A stretch of 64,000 bases of DNA from Devosia sp. (GTDB lineage Bacteria > Pseudomonadota > Alphaproteobacteria > Rhizobiales > Devosiaceae): the NCBI RefSeq assembly GCF_028290625.1, contig NZ_JAQGJM010000034.1, positions 173,385-237,384 on the forward strand, given 5' to 3'. The translations under genes were made by a program, and so were the position numbers. Below are positions 9,078 through 19,186 of this stretch, piece after piece (within the stretch, counting starts at the first letter, position 1; each line of letters starts with the position of its first letter). The notes beneath the pieces were generated by a model, which was given only the letters and a program-made list of their open reading frames with translations, had not been told where the DNA came from and did no database searches.

Positions 9078-9803
9078 ATGAGGGGTTTGCTTGCCGTGAA
9101 CGAGAATGATGCGCCGATCATCGACGCCGCAGACGTAACCTATAGCCTCGAGGTCGGCGGGCGGCCGCTGCATATTCTCAAGGGCGTATCGCTGCGCGTG
9201 GCGCCCTCCGAGGTGGTAGCGATCGTCGGCCCTTCGGGCAGCGGCAAGACCTCGCTGCTGATGCTGCTGGCGGGGCTGGAGCGCGCCTCCTCCGGCACGG
9301 TCATGGTTCGTGGCCAGAACCTGTCGAAGCTCGGCGAGGACGATCTCGCCCGCTTCCGCCGCAAGTCGCTCGGCATCGTGTTTCAAAGTTTCCACCTGAT
9401 CCCCTCGCTGACGGCGCTCGACAATGTCGCGCTGGCGCTGGAGATCGCTTCCCCCGAATTGAGCCTGAAGCAGACCCATGAGGCGGCCGCCGAAGCGCTG
9501 CGCGCCGTGGGGCTGGGCGAGCGCCTTGACCATCGCCCGACCGCATTGTCGGGTGGTGAGCAGCAGCGCGTGGGCTTGGCCCGGGCCATGGTCACCAGTC
9601 CGCCATTGTTGTTGGCTGATGAGCCGACCGGGAACCTCGATCAGCAAACCGGAGCCGTGGTGGTGGACTTGATGTTCGACCTGGCGCGAAAGCAAAAAAC
9701 CGCAGTGGTGCTGATCACCCATGATCCGGGGCTCGCGGCGCGGGCCGACCGGGTCTTCACCATGACCAGTGGCGAATTGACCGAAACCACGGCGGCGCAT
9801 TGA
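9078..9803 (+). CDS. ABC transporter ATP-binding protein, LolD/YbbA type
   Basis: 241-residue ATPase. Walker A is GPSGSGKTS at about 51-59, the signature is LSGGEQQRVGLARAM, Walker B is LLLADEPTGNLD, and the H-loop is ITHDPGLAARADR. 'DEPTGNLD' and the short length are typical of the MacB/LolD/FtsE branch that works with FtsX-fold permeases. The next gene encodes such a permease and its ATG shares one base with this stop (TGATG). Start choice: ATG at 9078 after TGAGG; a GTG at 9096 is also possible. The YbbA/YbbP pair of enterobacteria is the nearest known analogue, and its role is unsettled. Confidence 0.92.
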   Translation: MRGLLAVNENDAPIIDAADVTYSLEVGGRPLHILKGVSLRVAPSEVVAIVGPSGSGKTSLLMLLAGLERASSGTVMVRGQNLSKLGEDDLARFRRKSLGIVFQSFHLIPSLTALDNVALALEIASPELSLKQTHEAAAEALRAVGLGERLDHRPTALSGGEQQRVGLARAMVTSPPLLLADEPTGNLDQQTGAVVVDLMFDLARKQKTAVVLITHDPGLAARADRVFTMTSGELTETTAAH

Positions 9804-12349
9804 TGCGCACCGTTTGGGCTGCCATTCGCGTCGGCCTGCTGGACCTGCGCGGCGATCTGCGGCGTTTCGTGCTGCTGGTGGTTTGCCTGGCGGTGGGCAC
9901 GGCCCTGATCGCCGGCGTCAACTCCGTGGGCACCAGCATTGCGCAGGCCGTCGATGCCAGCGCTGCCGAACTGATGGGCGGCGATCTGGAACTGTCCCGT
10001 GCGGATCGGCCTGCCAATGGCGACGAATTGCAGGCCATGGCGAGCTTCGGTTCCGTCGCCTCGGTGGTCGATACCAACCTGCGCGCGCAGACGGACAAGG
10101 GCGACGCCTTCGTCGATCTGGCGGCGGCGGGCGATACCTATCCGCTGGTCGGCCACGTGCAAAGCGCGGAATTGCCGGCCGGCACGTCGGTTGCCGAACT
10201 TCTCGGCCTGCGCGACGAGGTTCCCGGGGCGCTGGTCGATCCGCTGATGCTGGACCAGCTTGGCATTGCGGTTGGCGACGAATTCCAGCTTGGCGGCACG
10301 ACCTTCCAGGCGCGCGGCACCCTGGCCAAATTGCCCGATGCGCCGGTGCGCGGCTTCCGCCTCGGCCTCACCACGCTGATCACCGCCGAAGGCTTTTCGA
10401 TGGTGTCGGATCGCACCTCGCCCCTGCCCGGCCTGGGGAGTTGGTTCCGCTACAAGATCCTGCTCGACGGGCGCGACAGTGAGGAGGCCAAGGCGGCCCT
10501 CGAGGCGCAATTTGCCGATAGCGGCTGGACTGTGCGCTCGGCGCGCGACGCCCTGGGGCCGATGGTGCGCTACTACGATCTGTTCATGCGCTTCCTGCTG
10601 ATCGTTGGCCTGGGTTCGCTGCTGATCGGCGGCGTGAGCGTCTGGGCCGGCATGCAGGCCTATATCGCCGAGCGCGCTACGGTGATCGCCATCCTGCGCA
10701 GCATGGGCGCCGATCGCTGGCGGGTGTTCGTGCACTTCTTTGCTCAGGTTGCCATGCTGGCGGCCGTCGGGGTGGGCATTGGGCTATTGGTTGGCGGCGG
10801 CATTGCCTATGGCATCCTGCCGCTGGTCGGACAGGCCGTCGGCATCAGCCTGCAGCCCGCACTGCACCTGCAGCCTTTGGTGGTTGCCGCCGCGGCCGGT
10901 TTCGTCACCGCTTTCGGGTTCGCCTATTTGCCGCTGCAACAGGCGCAGGCGATCCGGCCGGTGCATCTGTTCCGCTCCAAGGGGCTCTCGGCTCCGCCTG
11001 TCGAGTGGCGCAGCCTGCTGACCTCCTGGCAAATCCTACCCATGGTGGCGGCCCTTGTGGCGTTCCTGCTGCTGGCGTTTGCCATGACGGGCGACCTCCT
11101 GCTGGTCGGCGCATTCGCCGCGGCCAGCGCCGTCGCCGTGCTGGTGTTTCAGCTTTTCGTCGGCGTCGCCCAATGGGCCCTGCGCCGCGTGCCGGCGCCG
11201 TCCAACCGTATTCTGCGCCACGCCTTGCGCAGAATTGCCAACACCGGCTCCAATACCGCAGCGGTCGTGGTGGCGGCCGGCATGGCGCTGACCATGCTCA
11301 CGGTCGTGCTGGTGTTGCAGGGTAATCTGCGCCAGGAATTCCTGGGCGCGTCATCGTTCGACGTGCCCACCTTCGTGGCCTCCGACCTGTTCCCGGACGA
11401 AGTCGATACGCTCGCCGCCATGTCGGGCCGGGGCACCGACATCAGCAAGTTCGTCGCCACCCCAATGCTGCGCGGCGCGCTCACGCAGATCAATGGCGTG
11501 GCTGTCGACACAATCCGCACGCGCGGCCCCGAAGCCACGTTCCTGCTATCGGGCGAAGTGCCGCTGACCTTCCGCCAGGAGATGCCGGCATCGTCCAAGC
11601 TGGTGGATGGGCAGTGGTGGTCCGCCGACTATACCGGTCCCGGCCTCGTATCGCTGCACCAGAGCCTGCGCTCGGGGCTCGGCGTCAATCTCGGCGACAC
11701 GCTAACTTTCGCCATTTTCGGCGACACCATCACGGTCAAGGTCGCCAGCTTCCGCGATTATTCGTGGCAGGGCGGCATTGATTTCCTCGCGACCTTCTCG
11801 CCGGGCGTGCTCGATGCGTACCCCACCACGCTGTTTGCCGCGGTGACGGCCGTGCCGGGGCGCGACGAGACGGTCAAGCGCTCACTGGCCACCGCCCTGC
11901 CCGATATTCGCTTTGTCGCTATCGGCGATACGCTGGAGCAGATCACCAATGCGCTCGGCCAGTTGTCATTCGCCGCAACCCTGGTCGGCGGCCTCGCCGT
12001 AGGCAATGGCCTGCTGGTGCTGATCGGGAGCCTCGCAACCGGCCGCCGCCAACGCGAGGCTGATGCAGTGATTGGCAAAGTGCTGGGCACCACTCGCTTC
12101 GAGCTGTTGGCGACGGCCTTCGTGCAGTATTTCATCCTGGCGCTGCTGGCCGCCATCCCCGCCGCTGCCCTTGGCATTGGGCTGGCCTGGCTGGTTGGAC
12201 TGGTCATGCTGGAAGTCGATTTCACGCTCGCGACCGACGCCCTGGTGGCGGTTCTGGCGATCGCGGCGATCATCACGGCCCTGCTAGGGTCCATGACGAT
12301 CCTGCGTGCTGCGTCGGCGCGACCAGCGCGCTTGTTGCGTGATCTGTAG
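9803..12349 (+). CDS. ABC transporter permease, FtsX-fold (YbbP-like)
   Basis: An 848-residue inner-membrane protein with an N-terminal membrane anchor (about 12-36) followed by a large periplasmic region. Helix clusters near 255-390 and 405-455 and a final four-helix FtsX domain at about 715-840 complete it. The N-terminal FtsX module has the usual 'LLIVGLGSLLIGGVSVWAGMQAYIAERATVIAILRSMGA'. The organisation of two FtsX modules, about 10 helices and about 850 residues matches YbbP-type permeases. Together with the preceding ATPase it may extract or release an envelope lipid or lipoprotein; the substrate is unknown. A TTG at 9800 could be used, but ATG at 9803 is preferred. Confidence 0.9.
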   Translation: MRTVWAAIRVGLLDLRGDLRRFVLLVVCLAVGTALIAGVNSVGTSIAQAVDASAAELMGGDLELSRADRPANGDELQAMASFGSVASVVDTNLRAQTDKGDAFVDLAAAGDTYPLVGHVQSAELPAGTSVAELLGLRDEVPGALVDPLMLDQLGIAVGDEFQLGGTTFQARGTLAKLPDAPVRGFRLGLTTLITAEGFSMVSDRTSPLPGLGSWFRYKILLDGRDSEEAKAALEAQFADSGWTVRSARDALGPMVRYYDLFMRFLLIVGLGSLLIGGVSVWAGMQAYIAERATVIAILRSMGADRWRVFVHFFAQVAMLAAVGVGIGLLVGGGIAYGILPLVGQAVGISLQPALHLQPLVVAAAAGFVTAFGFAYLPLQQAQAIRPVHLFRSKGLSAPPVEWRSLLTSWQILPMVAALVAFLLLAFAMTGDLLLVGAFAAASAVAVLVFQLFVGVAQWALRRVPAPSNRILRHALRRIANTGSNTAAVVVAAGMALTMLTVVLVLQGNLRQEFLGASSFDVPTFVASDLFPDEVDTLAAMSGRGTDISKFVATPMLRGALTQINGVAVDTIRTRGPEATFLLSGEVPLTFRQEMPASSKLVDGQWWSADYTGPGLVSLHQSLRSGLGVNLGDTLTFAIFGDTITVKVASFRDYSWQGGIDFLATFSPGVLDAYPTTLFAAVTAVPGRDETVKRSLATALPDIRFVAIGDTLEQITNALGQLSFAATLVGGLAVGNGLLVLIGSLATGRRQREADAVIGKVLGTTRFELLATAFVQYFILALLAAIPAAALGIGLAWLVGLVMLEVDFTLATDALVAVLAIAAIITALLGSMTILRAASARPARLLRDL

Positions 12350-12385
12350 CGGCTATAGCCGACGTCGAAAGAGAGCCTAGTGTGA

Positions 12386-12811
12386 CTATTTCCGCGAGGC
12401 GAGAAAGTGGTCGATGCCGGCTTGGGCGACGTCCTGGTCCTGCGCCGGCGTGCCGGAACTGACGCCGATGCCGCCGACCACGACGCCGTCGACGGCAACC
12501 GGAAGACCGCCGCCCACCACCATCAATCGGCCACCGATGGCGCTGTTGATACCGTAGGCCGGCCCGCCCGGCTGGCTGACGGCGCCATATTCGTGGGTCG
12601 CTCGCTTGGCGGCTGATGCTGTGTAGGATTTGTCGATGGCAATGGTCGTGCTCGTTACCTTGCCGCCATCCATGCGCTCGAATGCGACAAGGTTGCCGCT
12701 TTCATCGGTGATGGCGATGCACATCGGCACGCCGATGGCTTCGGACCGGGCGCGGGCACCCGCGAGCAATAGTCGTGCGTCGGCAATATCGAGACGCTGA
12801 ATGGTCAACAT
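12386..12811 (-). CDS. glcG: GlcG/HbpS family protein (DUF336)
   Basis: 141 residues of the heme-degrading/GlcG-like fold, with the family's 'SEAIGVPMCIAITDESGNLVAFERMDG', 'IAIDKSYTASA' and 'GGLPVAVDGVVVGGIGVSSGT..QDQDVAQAG' segments. In the E. coli glc locus glcG lies beside malate synthase G, and here it follows glcB by 20 nt on the same strand, which supports the name. The biochemical role in glycolate metabolism is not established. It is convergent with the FtsX-type permease. Confidence 0.9.
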   Translation of the reverse strand: MLTIQRLDIADARLLLAGARARSEAIGVPMCIAITDESGNLVAFERMDGGKVTSTTIAIDKSYTASAAKRATHEYGAVSQPGGPAYGINSAIGGRLMVVGGGLPVAVDGVVVGGIGVSSGTPAQDQDVAQAGIDHFLASRK

Positions 12812-12831
12812 GGCAATTTCTCCTTGGGCAA

Positions 12832-14997
12832 TCAGGCGGCGGCTTTGGCAAGCCGGCGGAAATGGTGCAGCACCGGTTCGGTATAGCCATTGGGTTGGCT
12901 GGCGCCCTTGAGGACAAGCTCCAGCGCCGCCTGAAAGGCAATGCTGGCGTCATAGTCCAGGGCCATCGGCCGGTAAAGCGGATCGTCTTTATTCTGGGTG
13001 TCGACGACTATGGCCATGCGTTGCAACGATTGAGTGACTTGCGCGGCGTCGATCAAGCCATGCTGGAGCCAGTTGGCGATGTGTTGAGAGGAAATGCGCA
13101 GCGTTGCGCGGTCCTCCATCAGCGCCACATCGTTGATATCGGGAACCTTGGAACAGCCGATGCCCTGGTCGATCCAGCGCACCACATAGCCCAGAATGCC
13201 CTGGGCATTGTTGTCCAGCTCGCGCTGCACGCCCTCGGTTGACAGATTGCGCCCAGCGAGGAGAGGCGGCGTCAGAATGGCGCCGAGTGAGGCCCTGGTG
13301 CGGGTTTTCAGCGCCTGCTGGACCGCGGCGACATCGACCAGATGGTAATGCGTTGCGTGCAGCACGGCAGCGGTTGGCGAGGGCACCCATGCCGTATTGG
13401 CGCCGGCCTTGGGATGGCCTAGCTTGGCCCGGAGCATTTCGGCCATGTTATCGGGCTTGGCCCACATGCCCTTGCCGATCTGCGCCCTGCCCTGCAGACC
13501 GGCCTTGAGGCCCTGATCGACATTGTTGTTTTCGTAGGCGCCGAGCCAGACCGCATCCTTGATCTCGTCCTTGGGCAGGACGGGACCGGCCAGCATCGAG
13601 GTATGAATTTCATCGCCGGTGCGGTCGAGGAAGCCGGTATTGATGAACACCAGCCGGTGCCGCACCGCGCGGATGCACTCGCCCAGATTGACGCTGGTGC
13701 GGCGCTCCTCGTCCATGACGCCAACCTTGAGTGTATGGCGCGCCAGGCTGAGCGCATCCTCGACCCGGTCGAACAGGGTGTTGGTCAGCGCCACTTCGGC
13801 TGGGCCGTGCATTTTGGGTTTGACGATATAGATGCTGCCAGCGCGGCTATTGCGCAGGCCGCCGGTCTTTTGCAGATCGTGGAGGGCGCATAGCGTGGTC
13901 ACCATGGCGTCGAGAAAGCCCTCCGGCGTCTCGTTGCCGGCGGCGTCGAGGACCGCTTCGGTGGTCATGAGATGCCCCACATTGCGCACCAGCATGACGC
14001 TGCGGCCGGGGAGCGTGAAGGGCTGTCCGTCAGGGCCGGTATAGGTACGATCCGGCGCCAAGGTGCGGGTCACGCTTTGGCCGTTCTTGGTGAAGCTCTC
14101 GGCGAGATCACCTTTCATCAGGCCAAGCCAGTTGCGATAGACGGCGACCTTGTCCTCGGCGTCGACCGCGGCGACGGAATCCTCGCAGTCCTGGATTGTG
14201 GTCAGCGCCGCTTCGAGCACGACATCCTTGACGCCGGCGGCGCTCTGCGCCCCGATCGAGTTGGCGCGGTCGATCTGGATTTCGACATGCAGCCCGTGGT
14301 GGACGAATAGCAGGCTTCCGCGCTCGGCAGCGCCCGAATGGCCGACGAATTGGCCGGGATCGGCCAAGGTCGTTGTCCCGTCCGCAAGCTGCAATTCCAG
14401 CCCGCCGGCAGTCACACGGTAGGCCAAAACCTCGGCGTGCTGGCCGCGCGCCAGGGGCACGGCGCTGTCGAGGAACGCCGCCGCCTGTTTGACCACCAGC
14501 GCGCCGCGCCTGGTATTGTAGGTTTTGCCCGGCGCCAGATCGCCGGCCTGATCGATGGCGTCGGTGCCGTATAGCGCGTCGTAAAGGCTGCCCCATCGGG
14601 CATTGGCGGCGTTCAGCGCAAAGCGGGCATTGTTGACCGGCACGACCAGTTGTGGGCCAGCCATGCTGGCAATTTCGGGGTCCACATTGGTGGTATCAAT
14701 CTCGAATGCCGGGCCTTCGGGGACGATGTAGCCGATCTGTTCGAGGAACGAGCGGTATTCGAGCGGGTCGATCGTCCGCCCACGCCGCTCGCTGTGCCAA
14801 GCGTCGATCTTGGCCTGGAACGCGTCGCGTTCGGCAAGCAGCGTCTTGTTGATGGGACCCAGGTCCTCAAGCAGGAGCGCGTAGTGGCTCCAGAACCGAT
14901 CCGCCTCGACGCCCGTGCCCGGCGTGATGTCCTGCTCCACCAAATCGGCCAGCACCGTGGCGACCTGCAGGCCGTGCCGCTGAACATATTGGGTCAT
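12832..14997 (-). CDS. glcB: Malate synthase G
   Basis: Condenses glyoxylate with acetyl-CoA to malate in the cytoplasm. The length of 721 residues matches the G isoform (about 723). Recognisable blocks are '[13 protein letters not shown]' near the N-terminus, '[17 protein letters not shown]', '[16 protein letters not shown]', '[19 protein letters not shown]', the metal-binding '[13 protein letters not shown]' and '[14 protein letters not shown]', and the late '[21 protein letters not shown]'. The start at 14997 (MTQYVQRHG) is chosen because GGAG lies 8-11 nt upstream; the frame extends nine residues further. glcG follows and an IclR gene precedes. An operator-like site lies 72-86 nt upstream. 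Confidence 0.96.
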   Translation of the reverse strand: MTQYVQRHGLQVATVLADLVEQDITPGTGVEADRFWSHYALLLEDLGPINKTLLAERDAFQAKIDAWHSERRGRTIDPLEYRSFLEQIGYIVPEGPAFEIDTTNVDPEIASMAGPQLVVPVNNARFALNAANARWGSLYDALYGTDAIDQAGDLAPGKTYNTRRGALVVKQAAAFLDSAVPLARGQHAEVLAYRVTAGGLELQLADGTTTLADPGQFVGHSGAAERGSLLFVHHGLHVEIQIDRANSIGAQSAAGVKDVVLEAALTTIQDCEDSVAAVDAEDKVAVYRNWLGLMKGDLAESFTKNGQSVTRTLAPDRTYTGPDGQPFTLPGRSVMLVRNVGHLMTTEAVLDAAGNETPEGFLDAMVTTLCALHDLQKTGGLRNSRAGSIYIVKPKMHGPAEVALTNTLFDRVEDALSLARHTLKVGVMDEERRTSVNLGECIRAVRHRLVFINTGFLDRTGDEIHTSMLAGPVLPKDEIKDAVWLGAYENNNVDQGLKAGLQGRAQIGKGMWAKPDNMAEMLRAKLGHPKAGANTAWVPSPTAAVLHATHYHLVDVAAVQQALKTRTRASLGAILTPPLLAGRNLSTEGVQRELDNNAQGILGYVVRWIDQGIGCSKVPDINDVALMEDRATLRISSQHIANWLQHGLIDAAQVTQSLQRMAIVVDTQNKDDPLYRPMALDYDASIAFQAALELVLKGASQPNGYTEPVLHHFRRLAKAAA

Positions 14998-15068
14998 GGG
15001 TGGCTCCATCGTCATTCCACCCACCGCTACCGGCTCGCCCCGTCACGGTCGACCGCTGCGGCAAACTA

Positions 15069-15083
15069 TTCCGCGATGTGGAA
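15069..15083. promoter_or_regulatory. IclR-type operator candidate upstream of glcB
   Basis: TTCCGCGATGTGGAA. Read on the minus strand it differs at one position from the palindrome before the iclR gene. It fits the shared consensus TTCCRYATSGYGGAA and sits 72-86 nt before the glcB start. Confidence 0.6.
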
Positions 15084-15095
15084 AGCCAGAGCCGG

Positions 15096-15890
15096 TTAGT
15101 CCGTGGCGAAGCTCGGTGCGGTTCCGCCCAGCGCCTGCGTCAGTTCCGCAGCCGTGTCGGCCAGCAGGCGCCCCAGCGCCGGGATGCGGTCCCAGTTCAT
15201 GCGCGCGAGTAATCCGGAGATGGAAATGGCACATACCACTTCGGACTGGTTGTTGTAGACAGCCGCCGCGACACAGCGCAGGCCCTGCACGAATTCCTCG
15301 TCATCGACCGTGTAGTGGTTGAGCCGCGCCGCCTTCAACTGCGCGTCCAGCGCGTCGCGGCAGGTCAGCGTCGTCCTGGTGATCTTGCGCAGGCTGCAGC
15401 GGTTGACCACCGAGGTAACGTCGGCATCCGTATAGCTGGCCAGCACCGCCTTGCCCATGCCGGAGGCGACCATCGGCGTGCGGCCGCCGATGCGCGAAAT
15501 GGCGCGCATGATCTCGCGGCTTTCGATCTGGTTGATGATGACGATCTCGCCGTCTTCGACAATGCCCAGATTGGCGGTCTCGCGCGTCTGGTCGCGCAGG
15601 CGTCGCAGGAAGGGCAAAGCGGGGGCGGAGAAATTGCGGTCGCGCACATAGGCAGAACCGACCGAAAAGGCCTGCCGGCCAATATGCCACAAATTGTCCG
15701 AGTTGGTGAATTGCACGAAACGGCGCTGCTCCAGCGTCGTCAGCAACCGATGCACGGTGGTCAGGGACAGTCCGGTCTGCCGCGAAAGATCGGTCAGCCG
15801 GTGCCCCTGCTCATTGTTGCCAAGCGCTTCGAGCAGCACCATTGCCCGATCGACGGACTGCACGCGTCCATGAAGCTCGTCGCTGGCCAT
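15096..15890 (-). CDS. IclR family transcriptional regulator
   Basis: 264 residues. The N-terminal winged helix (about 8-70) has 'VQSVDRAMVLLEALG' and 'LTDLSRQTGLSLTTVHRLLTTLEQRRFV'. The C-terminal IclR effector domain (about 85-250) contains 'RRLRDQTRETANLGIVEDGEIVIINQIES', 'PMVASGMGKAVLA' and 'CVAAAVYNNQSEVVCAISISG'. The start at 15890 is fixed by GGGAGG seven bases upstream; the frame extends 45 codons further without such a site. It lies directly upstream of glcB on the same strand. A perfect palindrome of IclR-operator type occurs in its leader and a variant before glcB, so autoregulation and control of malate synthase are likely. The effector may be glyoxylate, by analogy with E. coli IclR, but this is inference. 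Confidence 0.93.
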   Translation of the reverse strand: MASDELHGRVQSVDRAMVLLEALGNNEQGHRLTDLSRQTGLSLTTVHRLLTTLEQRRFVQFTNSDNLWHIGRQAFSVGSAYVRDRNFSAPALPFLRRLRDQTRETANLGIVEDGEIVIINQIESREIMRAISRIGGRTPMVASGMGKAVLASYTDADVTSVVNRCSLRKITRTTLTCRDALDAQLKAARLNHYTVDDEEFVQGLRCVAAAVYNNQSEVVCAISISGLLARMNWDRIPALGRLLADTAAELTQALGGTAPSFATD

Positions 15891-15921
15891 TTCTGTTCCT
15901 CCCGCATTGGGCCGGGCCAAC

Positions 15922-15936
15922 TTCCGCATCGCGGAA
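15922..15936. promoter_or_regulatory. IclR-type operator candidate in the iclR leader
   Basis: TTCCGCATCGCGGAA: six-base arms TTCCGC/GCGGAA around three bases, 31-45 nt upstream of the iclR start. This is the most symmetric of the five copies of this motif in the window and its position suggests autoregulation. Confidence 0.65.
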
Positions 15937-16010
15937 TTGTCCTCTCGCCCAGTAGCTTTGGCTCTGCGCTGGCCCACGATTGACCTTATGCTAGCACCGT
16001 TGTGCCAATA

Positions 16011-16024
16011 TGGTAGCGCTACCA
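16011..16024. promoter_or_regulatory. LacI-type operator, copy 1
   Basis: TGGTAGCGCTACCA, a perfect 14-bp palindrome with the central CG step typical of LacI-family operators. It lies 162 nt before the LacI regulator start, in the spacer divergent from the iclR gene. Confidence 0.8.
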
Positions 16025-16032
16025 ATGTTGAA

Positions 16033-16046
16033 TGGTAGCGCTACCA
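16033..16046. promoter_or_regulatory. LacI-type operator, copy 2
   Basis: A second identical TGGTAGCGCTACCA, centred 22 bp from the first. That is two helical turns, so two dimers would bind the same face of the DNA. Confidence 0.8.
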
Positions 16047-16185
16047 AAATTGATCGTCAATGTATGAATTCGCGAGTCGCAACGCGATGAAAATTGAGGC
16101 AAAGCGGGCTTGACCGTCACAGCCCCGGCATATAGCGCTGCAAGGCGCGCGGCGAACACGCGAGCCGAGAAAGATAATAAGGCCG

Positions 16186-17301
16186 ATGCGCAAGCGTAGA
16201 TCCAATGGGCGCCCAACCATCGCCGACGTAGCGTTTCGCGCGGGCGTCGGCGCCATTACGGTATCGCGGGCGCTGCGCCATCCGGACCAGGTTTCCGAGG
16301 CCCTGCGCAAGAGCATTACCGACGCGGTTCGCGAGCTCGACTACGTGCCCAACCTCAATGCGCGGGCCTTGGCATCGAGCCACAGCAATGTCGTCGCTGT
16401 GCTGGTGCCATCGCTGACCCAGAACATCTTTTCGGACGTGCTGCGCGGCGTCTATGACGGGGTCGAAAACAGCGGGCTGCGCATCGAGATTGCCAATACG
16501 CGCTACAATGTGGAGATCGAAGAGCGGCAGATTTTTGAAATCCTGCTCCATGAGCCCTCGGCCATCATCGTATCGGGCACCGAGCAGACCGCTGCCTCGC
16601 GCAAGATGCTGGAAAAAGCCGGATGTCCGGTGATCCAGATCATGGATATGACCGACGATCCGATCCACAAGGTCATCGGGTTTTCCCATTTTCACGCTGG
16701 CAAGGCGATGACGCAGCACCTGCTGGAGGCGGGCTACCAGCGCGTTGCCTTTTTCAGCGGCTGGATGAATTCGCGCTCCAAGAACCGGCTGGGCGGCTAT
16801 ATCGAGGCGCTTGAAGAAGCGGGCGTGTACGATCCGGAACTGATCTGCGAGATGGGCAATGAAAAGCCATCGGCCAGCCAGGGCTCGATCAAGGATTACC
16901 ACCAGTTCTCCGCCGCCGGGATGGGGCGTGAGCTAATGCTGCGCGCGCTGGACCGTGGTACCGGTATCGACGCCGTGTTCTGCAATAACGACGTTCTGGC
17001 GCTTGGGGCGCTGTTCGCCTGCATGTCCCGGCAGGTCGACGTCCCCCGCCAAGTGGGCATCGCAGGCTTCAATGACTTCGACTACATGGAGGCCGCCCAG
17101 CCGGCGATGTCATCGGTGCGCATTCATCGCTGGCAGTGCGGCTATCAGGCCATGCAGGCGGTTCGCAGCGAACTCAACGGCGAGCCGGTGGGCGAGCGGA
17201 TCATCGATCTCGGCTTCGAAGTCATGAAGCGCGGCAGCACCGATCGGGAAGGCACGCTTGAGGCCGCCCCGCTCAGCGAAATTCCGTTTACGCTGAGCTA
17301 G
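16186..17301 (+). CDS. LacI family transcriptional regulator
   Basis: 371 residues. The N-terminal HTH at about 10-60 reads 'PTIADVAFRAGVGAITVSRALRHPDQVSEALRKSI', with the hinge helix 'NLNARALASSHS'. A periplasmic-binding-protein-like effector domain follows ('VAVLVPSLTQNIFSDVLRGVYDGVENSG', 'DAVFCNNDVLALGAL', 'VGIAGFNDFDYMEAAQPAMSSVRI'). This resembles the gluconate-repressor (GntR/GluR of LacI type) branch, so a sugar or sugar acid ligand is probable. Two perfect LacI operators in its own upstream region imply autoregulation. It is convergent with the dual-ATPase gene; the two stop codons share the palindrome CTAG at 17298-17301. Confidence 0.93.
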   Translation: MRKRRSNGRPTIADVAFRAGVGAITVSRALRHPDQVSEALRKSITDAVRELDYVPNLNARALASSHSNVVAVLVPSLTQNIFSDVLRGVYDGVENSGLRIEIANTRYNVEIEERQIFEILLHEPSAIIVSGTEQTAASRKMLEKAGCPVIQIMDMTDDPIHKVIGFSHFHAGKAMTQHLLEAGYQRVAFFSGWMNSRSKNRLGGYIEALEEAGVYDPELICEMGNEKPSASQGSIKDYHQFSAAGMGRELMLRALDRGTGIDAVFCNNDVLALGALFACMSRQVDVPRQVGIAGFNDFDYMEAAQPAMSSVRIHRWQCGYQAMQAVRSELNGEPVGERIIDLGFEVMKRGSTDREGTLEAAPLSEIPFTLS

Positions 17302-19166
17302 ACTTTCCAGTCCTCGCCCCATTGCTGCACGATATGGCCCGGCGAAACGGTGCGGTATTCGCGCTGGGGCGGCACGTAGTCGGCGGCACGGATCGGGCTT
17401 TTTATTTCCTCGTTGGGCACCGCGCGAACCTCGTTGCGCCGCGCCGGATCGGGGACCGGCACCGCCGCGATCAGGCGCTTGGTATAGGGATGCTGCGGGC
17501 TTTTGAAGACGGCGGCAGCAGGGCCCATTTCAACGATCTCACCCAGATACATCACCGCCACCTTGTGGCTGATGCGTTCGACCACGGCCATGTCGTGGGA
17601 AATGAACAGGTAGGACAAGGCGAACTTCTGCTGCAGATCGAGCAGCAGATTGACCACCTGCGCCTTGATCGAGACGTCGAGGCCGGACACCGATTCATCG
17701 GCGACGATGACCTTGGGCTCGAGCGCCAGCGCGCGGGCGATACAGATGCGCTGGCGCTGTCCGCCGGAAAATTGCTGCGGATAGCGCGATGCCACCGCCG
17801 GATCGAGCCCCACTTGCATCAGCAGTTCCGCCACCTTGGCGCGGGCCTGCTCCTTGGTTCCCAGCTTATGGGTTAGATAGGGTTCGGCGACCGCATCGCC
17901 AACCCGGATGCGGGGATTGAGACTGGCAAAGGGGTCCTGGAAGATCATCTGGATATGGCGCCGCATGTCACGCATGCGTGCCTTGTCGAGGCCGATGATA
18001 TCGGTGCCATCGATGGTGACCTGGCCGCTCTGCGGCTCGATCAGGCGCATGATGGCGCGCCCCGTCGTTGACTTGCCGCAGCCGCTTTCGCCCACCAGAG
18101 ACAGCGTTTCGCCCGGCTGCAGGTCGAACGAGACATTTTCCACCGCATGGACCCGGCCGTGCGTGCCGCCAAAAAATCCGTGGCCAAGGTCGAAACGCTT
18201 GACCAGGTTCTTGACCGACAGCACCGGCGCAACCTTGTGGTCGACAGTGTCGGGGCGGGCCGGCGGATTGGTCAGCACGCCGGTGGTCTTGTCGATGACC
18301 GGAAAATGCTCGGGCTGGCCGTCGCCCTTCATCGAGCCGAGCCGTGGCACCGCCGCAATCAGCGCGCGCGTATAGGCATTCTGGGCGGTGGCGAAGATGG
18401 CCGCCGTGTCGCCCTGCTCGATGGTCTGGCCAGCCAGCATCACCACGGTGCGGTCGGCGATCTCGGCGACCACGCCCATGTCGTGGGTGATGAACAGCAC
18501 ACCCATCCCCTCCTCGCGCTGCAGCTCCTTGATCAGTTGCAGGATTTGCGCCTGGATGGTGACGTCGAGCGCCGTGGTAGGCTCGTCGGCAATCAGCAAT
18601 TGCGGCTTGCAGGCCAGCGCCATGGCGATCATGACGCGCTGGCGCATGCCGCCGCTCATATTGTGTGGAAAGTCCTTGGCGCGCTGGCTGGCGGCCGGGA
18701 TGCGGACGCGCCCCAGCAGGCGCAGAGCCTCGGCATCGGCGGCGGCACCCGATAGGCGCCCGTGGATAGTCAGCACTTCGGCGATCTGATTGCCGACCGT
18801 GGCCAGCGGGTTGAGGCTGGTCATGGCCTCCTGGAACACCATGCCGATCTGGCGCCCGCGGACCTGGCGCATCTCGCTTTCCGGCAGGGTCAGCAGTTCG
18901 CGGCCACCTAGCGTTACTGAGCCGGTAATCCGGCTTTGCTCGGGGTCGAGCAGGCGCATGATGGACAAGGCGGTGACGCTCTTGCCGGAACCGGATTCGC
19001 CGACGACGGCCACGGTCTCGCGCGGGGCCACGTCGAATGAGATGCCTTTGACGATCTCGATCCAGCCCGTCTTGGTCAGGAAAGAGGTGCGCAGGTCCCG
19101 CACCGACAGGGCCAGGCCGGTCTTGTCGAGGGGAGCGATGGCAGGGGCGGCAATGACGTCGCTCAT
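17298..19166 (-). CDS. Dual ABC ATPase (DppD-DppF fusion)
   Basis: 622 residues with two complete nucleotide-binding domains. The first has Walker A GESGSGKS at about 56-63, signature [15 protein letters not shown] and Walker [13 protein letters not shown]. The second, from about residue 320, has Walker [10 protein letters not shown] near 370, signature [16 protein letters not shown] and Walker [15 protein letters not shown]; the last departs slightly from the usual DEP. Such fusions (GsiA-like) energise dipeptide-type importers. The frame extends another 82 codons upstream into the permease gene, but the real start is the ATG at 19166. It is the last gene of the SBP-hydrolase-permease operon. 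Confidence 0.94.
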   Translation of the reverse strand: MSDVIAAPAIAPLDKTGLALSVRDLRTSFLTKTGWIEIVKGISFDVAPRETVAVVGESGSGKSVTALSIMRLLDPEQSRITGSVTLGGRELLTLPESEMRQVRGRQIGMVFQEAMTSLNPLATVGNQIAEVLTIHGRLSGAAADAEALRLLGRVRIPAASQRAKDFPHNMSGGMRQRVMIAMALACKPQLLIADEPTTALDVTIQAQILQLIKELQREEGMGVLFITHDMGVVAEIADRTVVMLAGQTIEQGDTAAIFATAQNAYTRALIAAVPRLGSMKGDGQPEHFPVIDKTTGVLTNPPARPDTVDHKVAPVLSVKNLVKRFDLGHGFFGGTHGRVHAVENVSFDLQPGETLSLVGESGCGKSTTGRAIMRLIEPQSGQVTIDGTDIIGLDKARMRDMRRHIQMIFQDPFASLNPRIRVGDAVAEPYLTHKLGTKEQARAKVAELLMQVGLDPAVASRYPQQFSGGQRQRICIARALALEPKVIVADESVSGLDVSIKAQVVNLLLDLQQKFALSYLFISHDMAVVERISHKVAVMYLGEIVEMGPAAAVFKSPQHPYTKRLIAAVPVPDPARRNEVRAVPNEEIKSPIRAADYVPPQREYRTVSPGHIVQQWGEDWKV

Positions 19167-19186
19167 GTGTGTCTTCCCGCTTCTTG

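Noticed and set aside
15891..16025. 45-codon N-terminal extension of the IclR gene
   Set aside because: It would run across the palindromic operator at 15922; the GGGAGG site supports the start at 15890.
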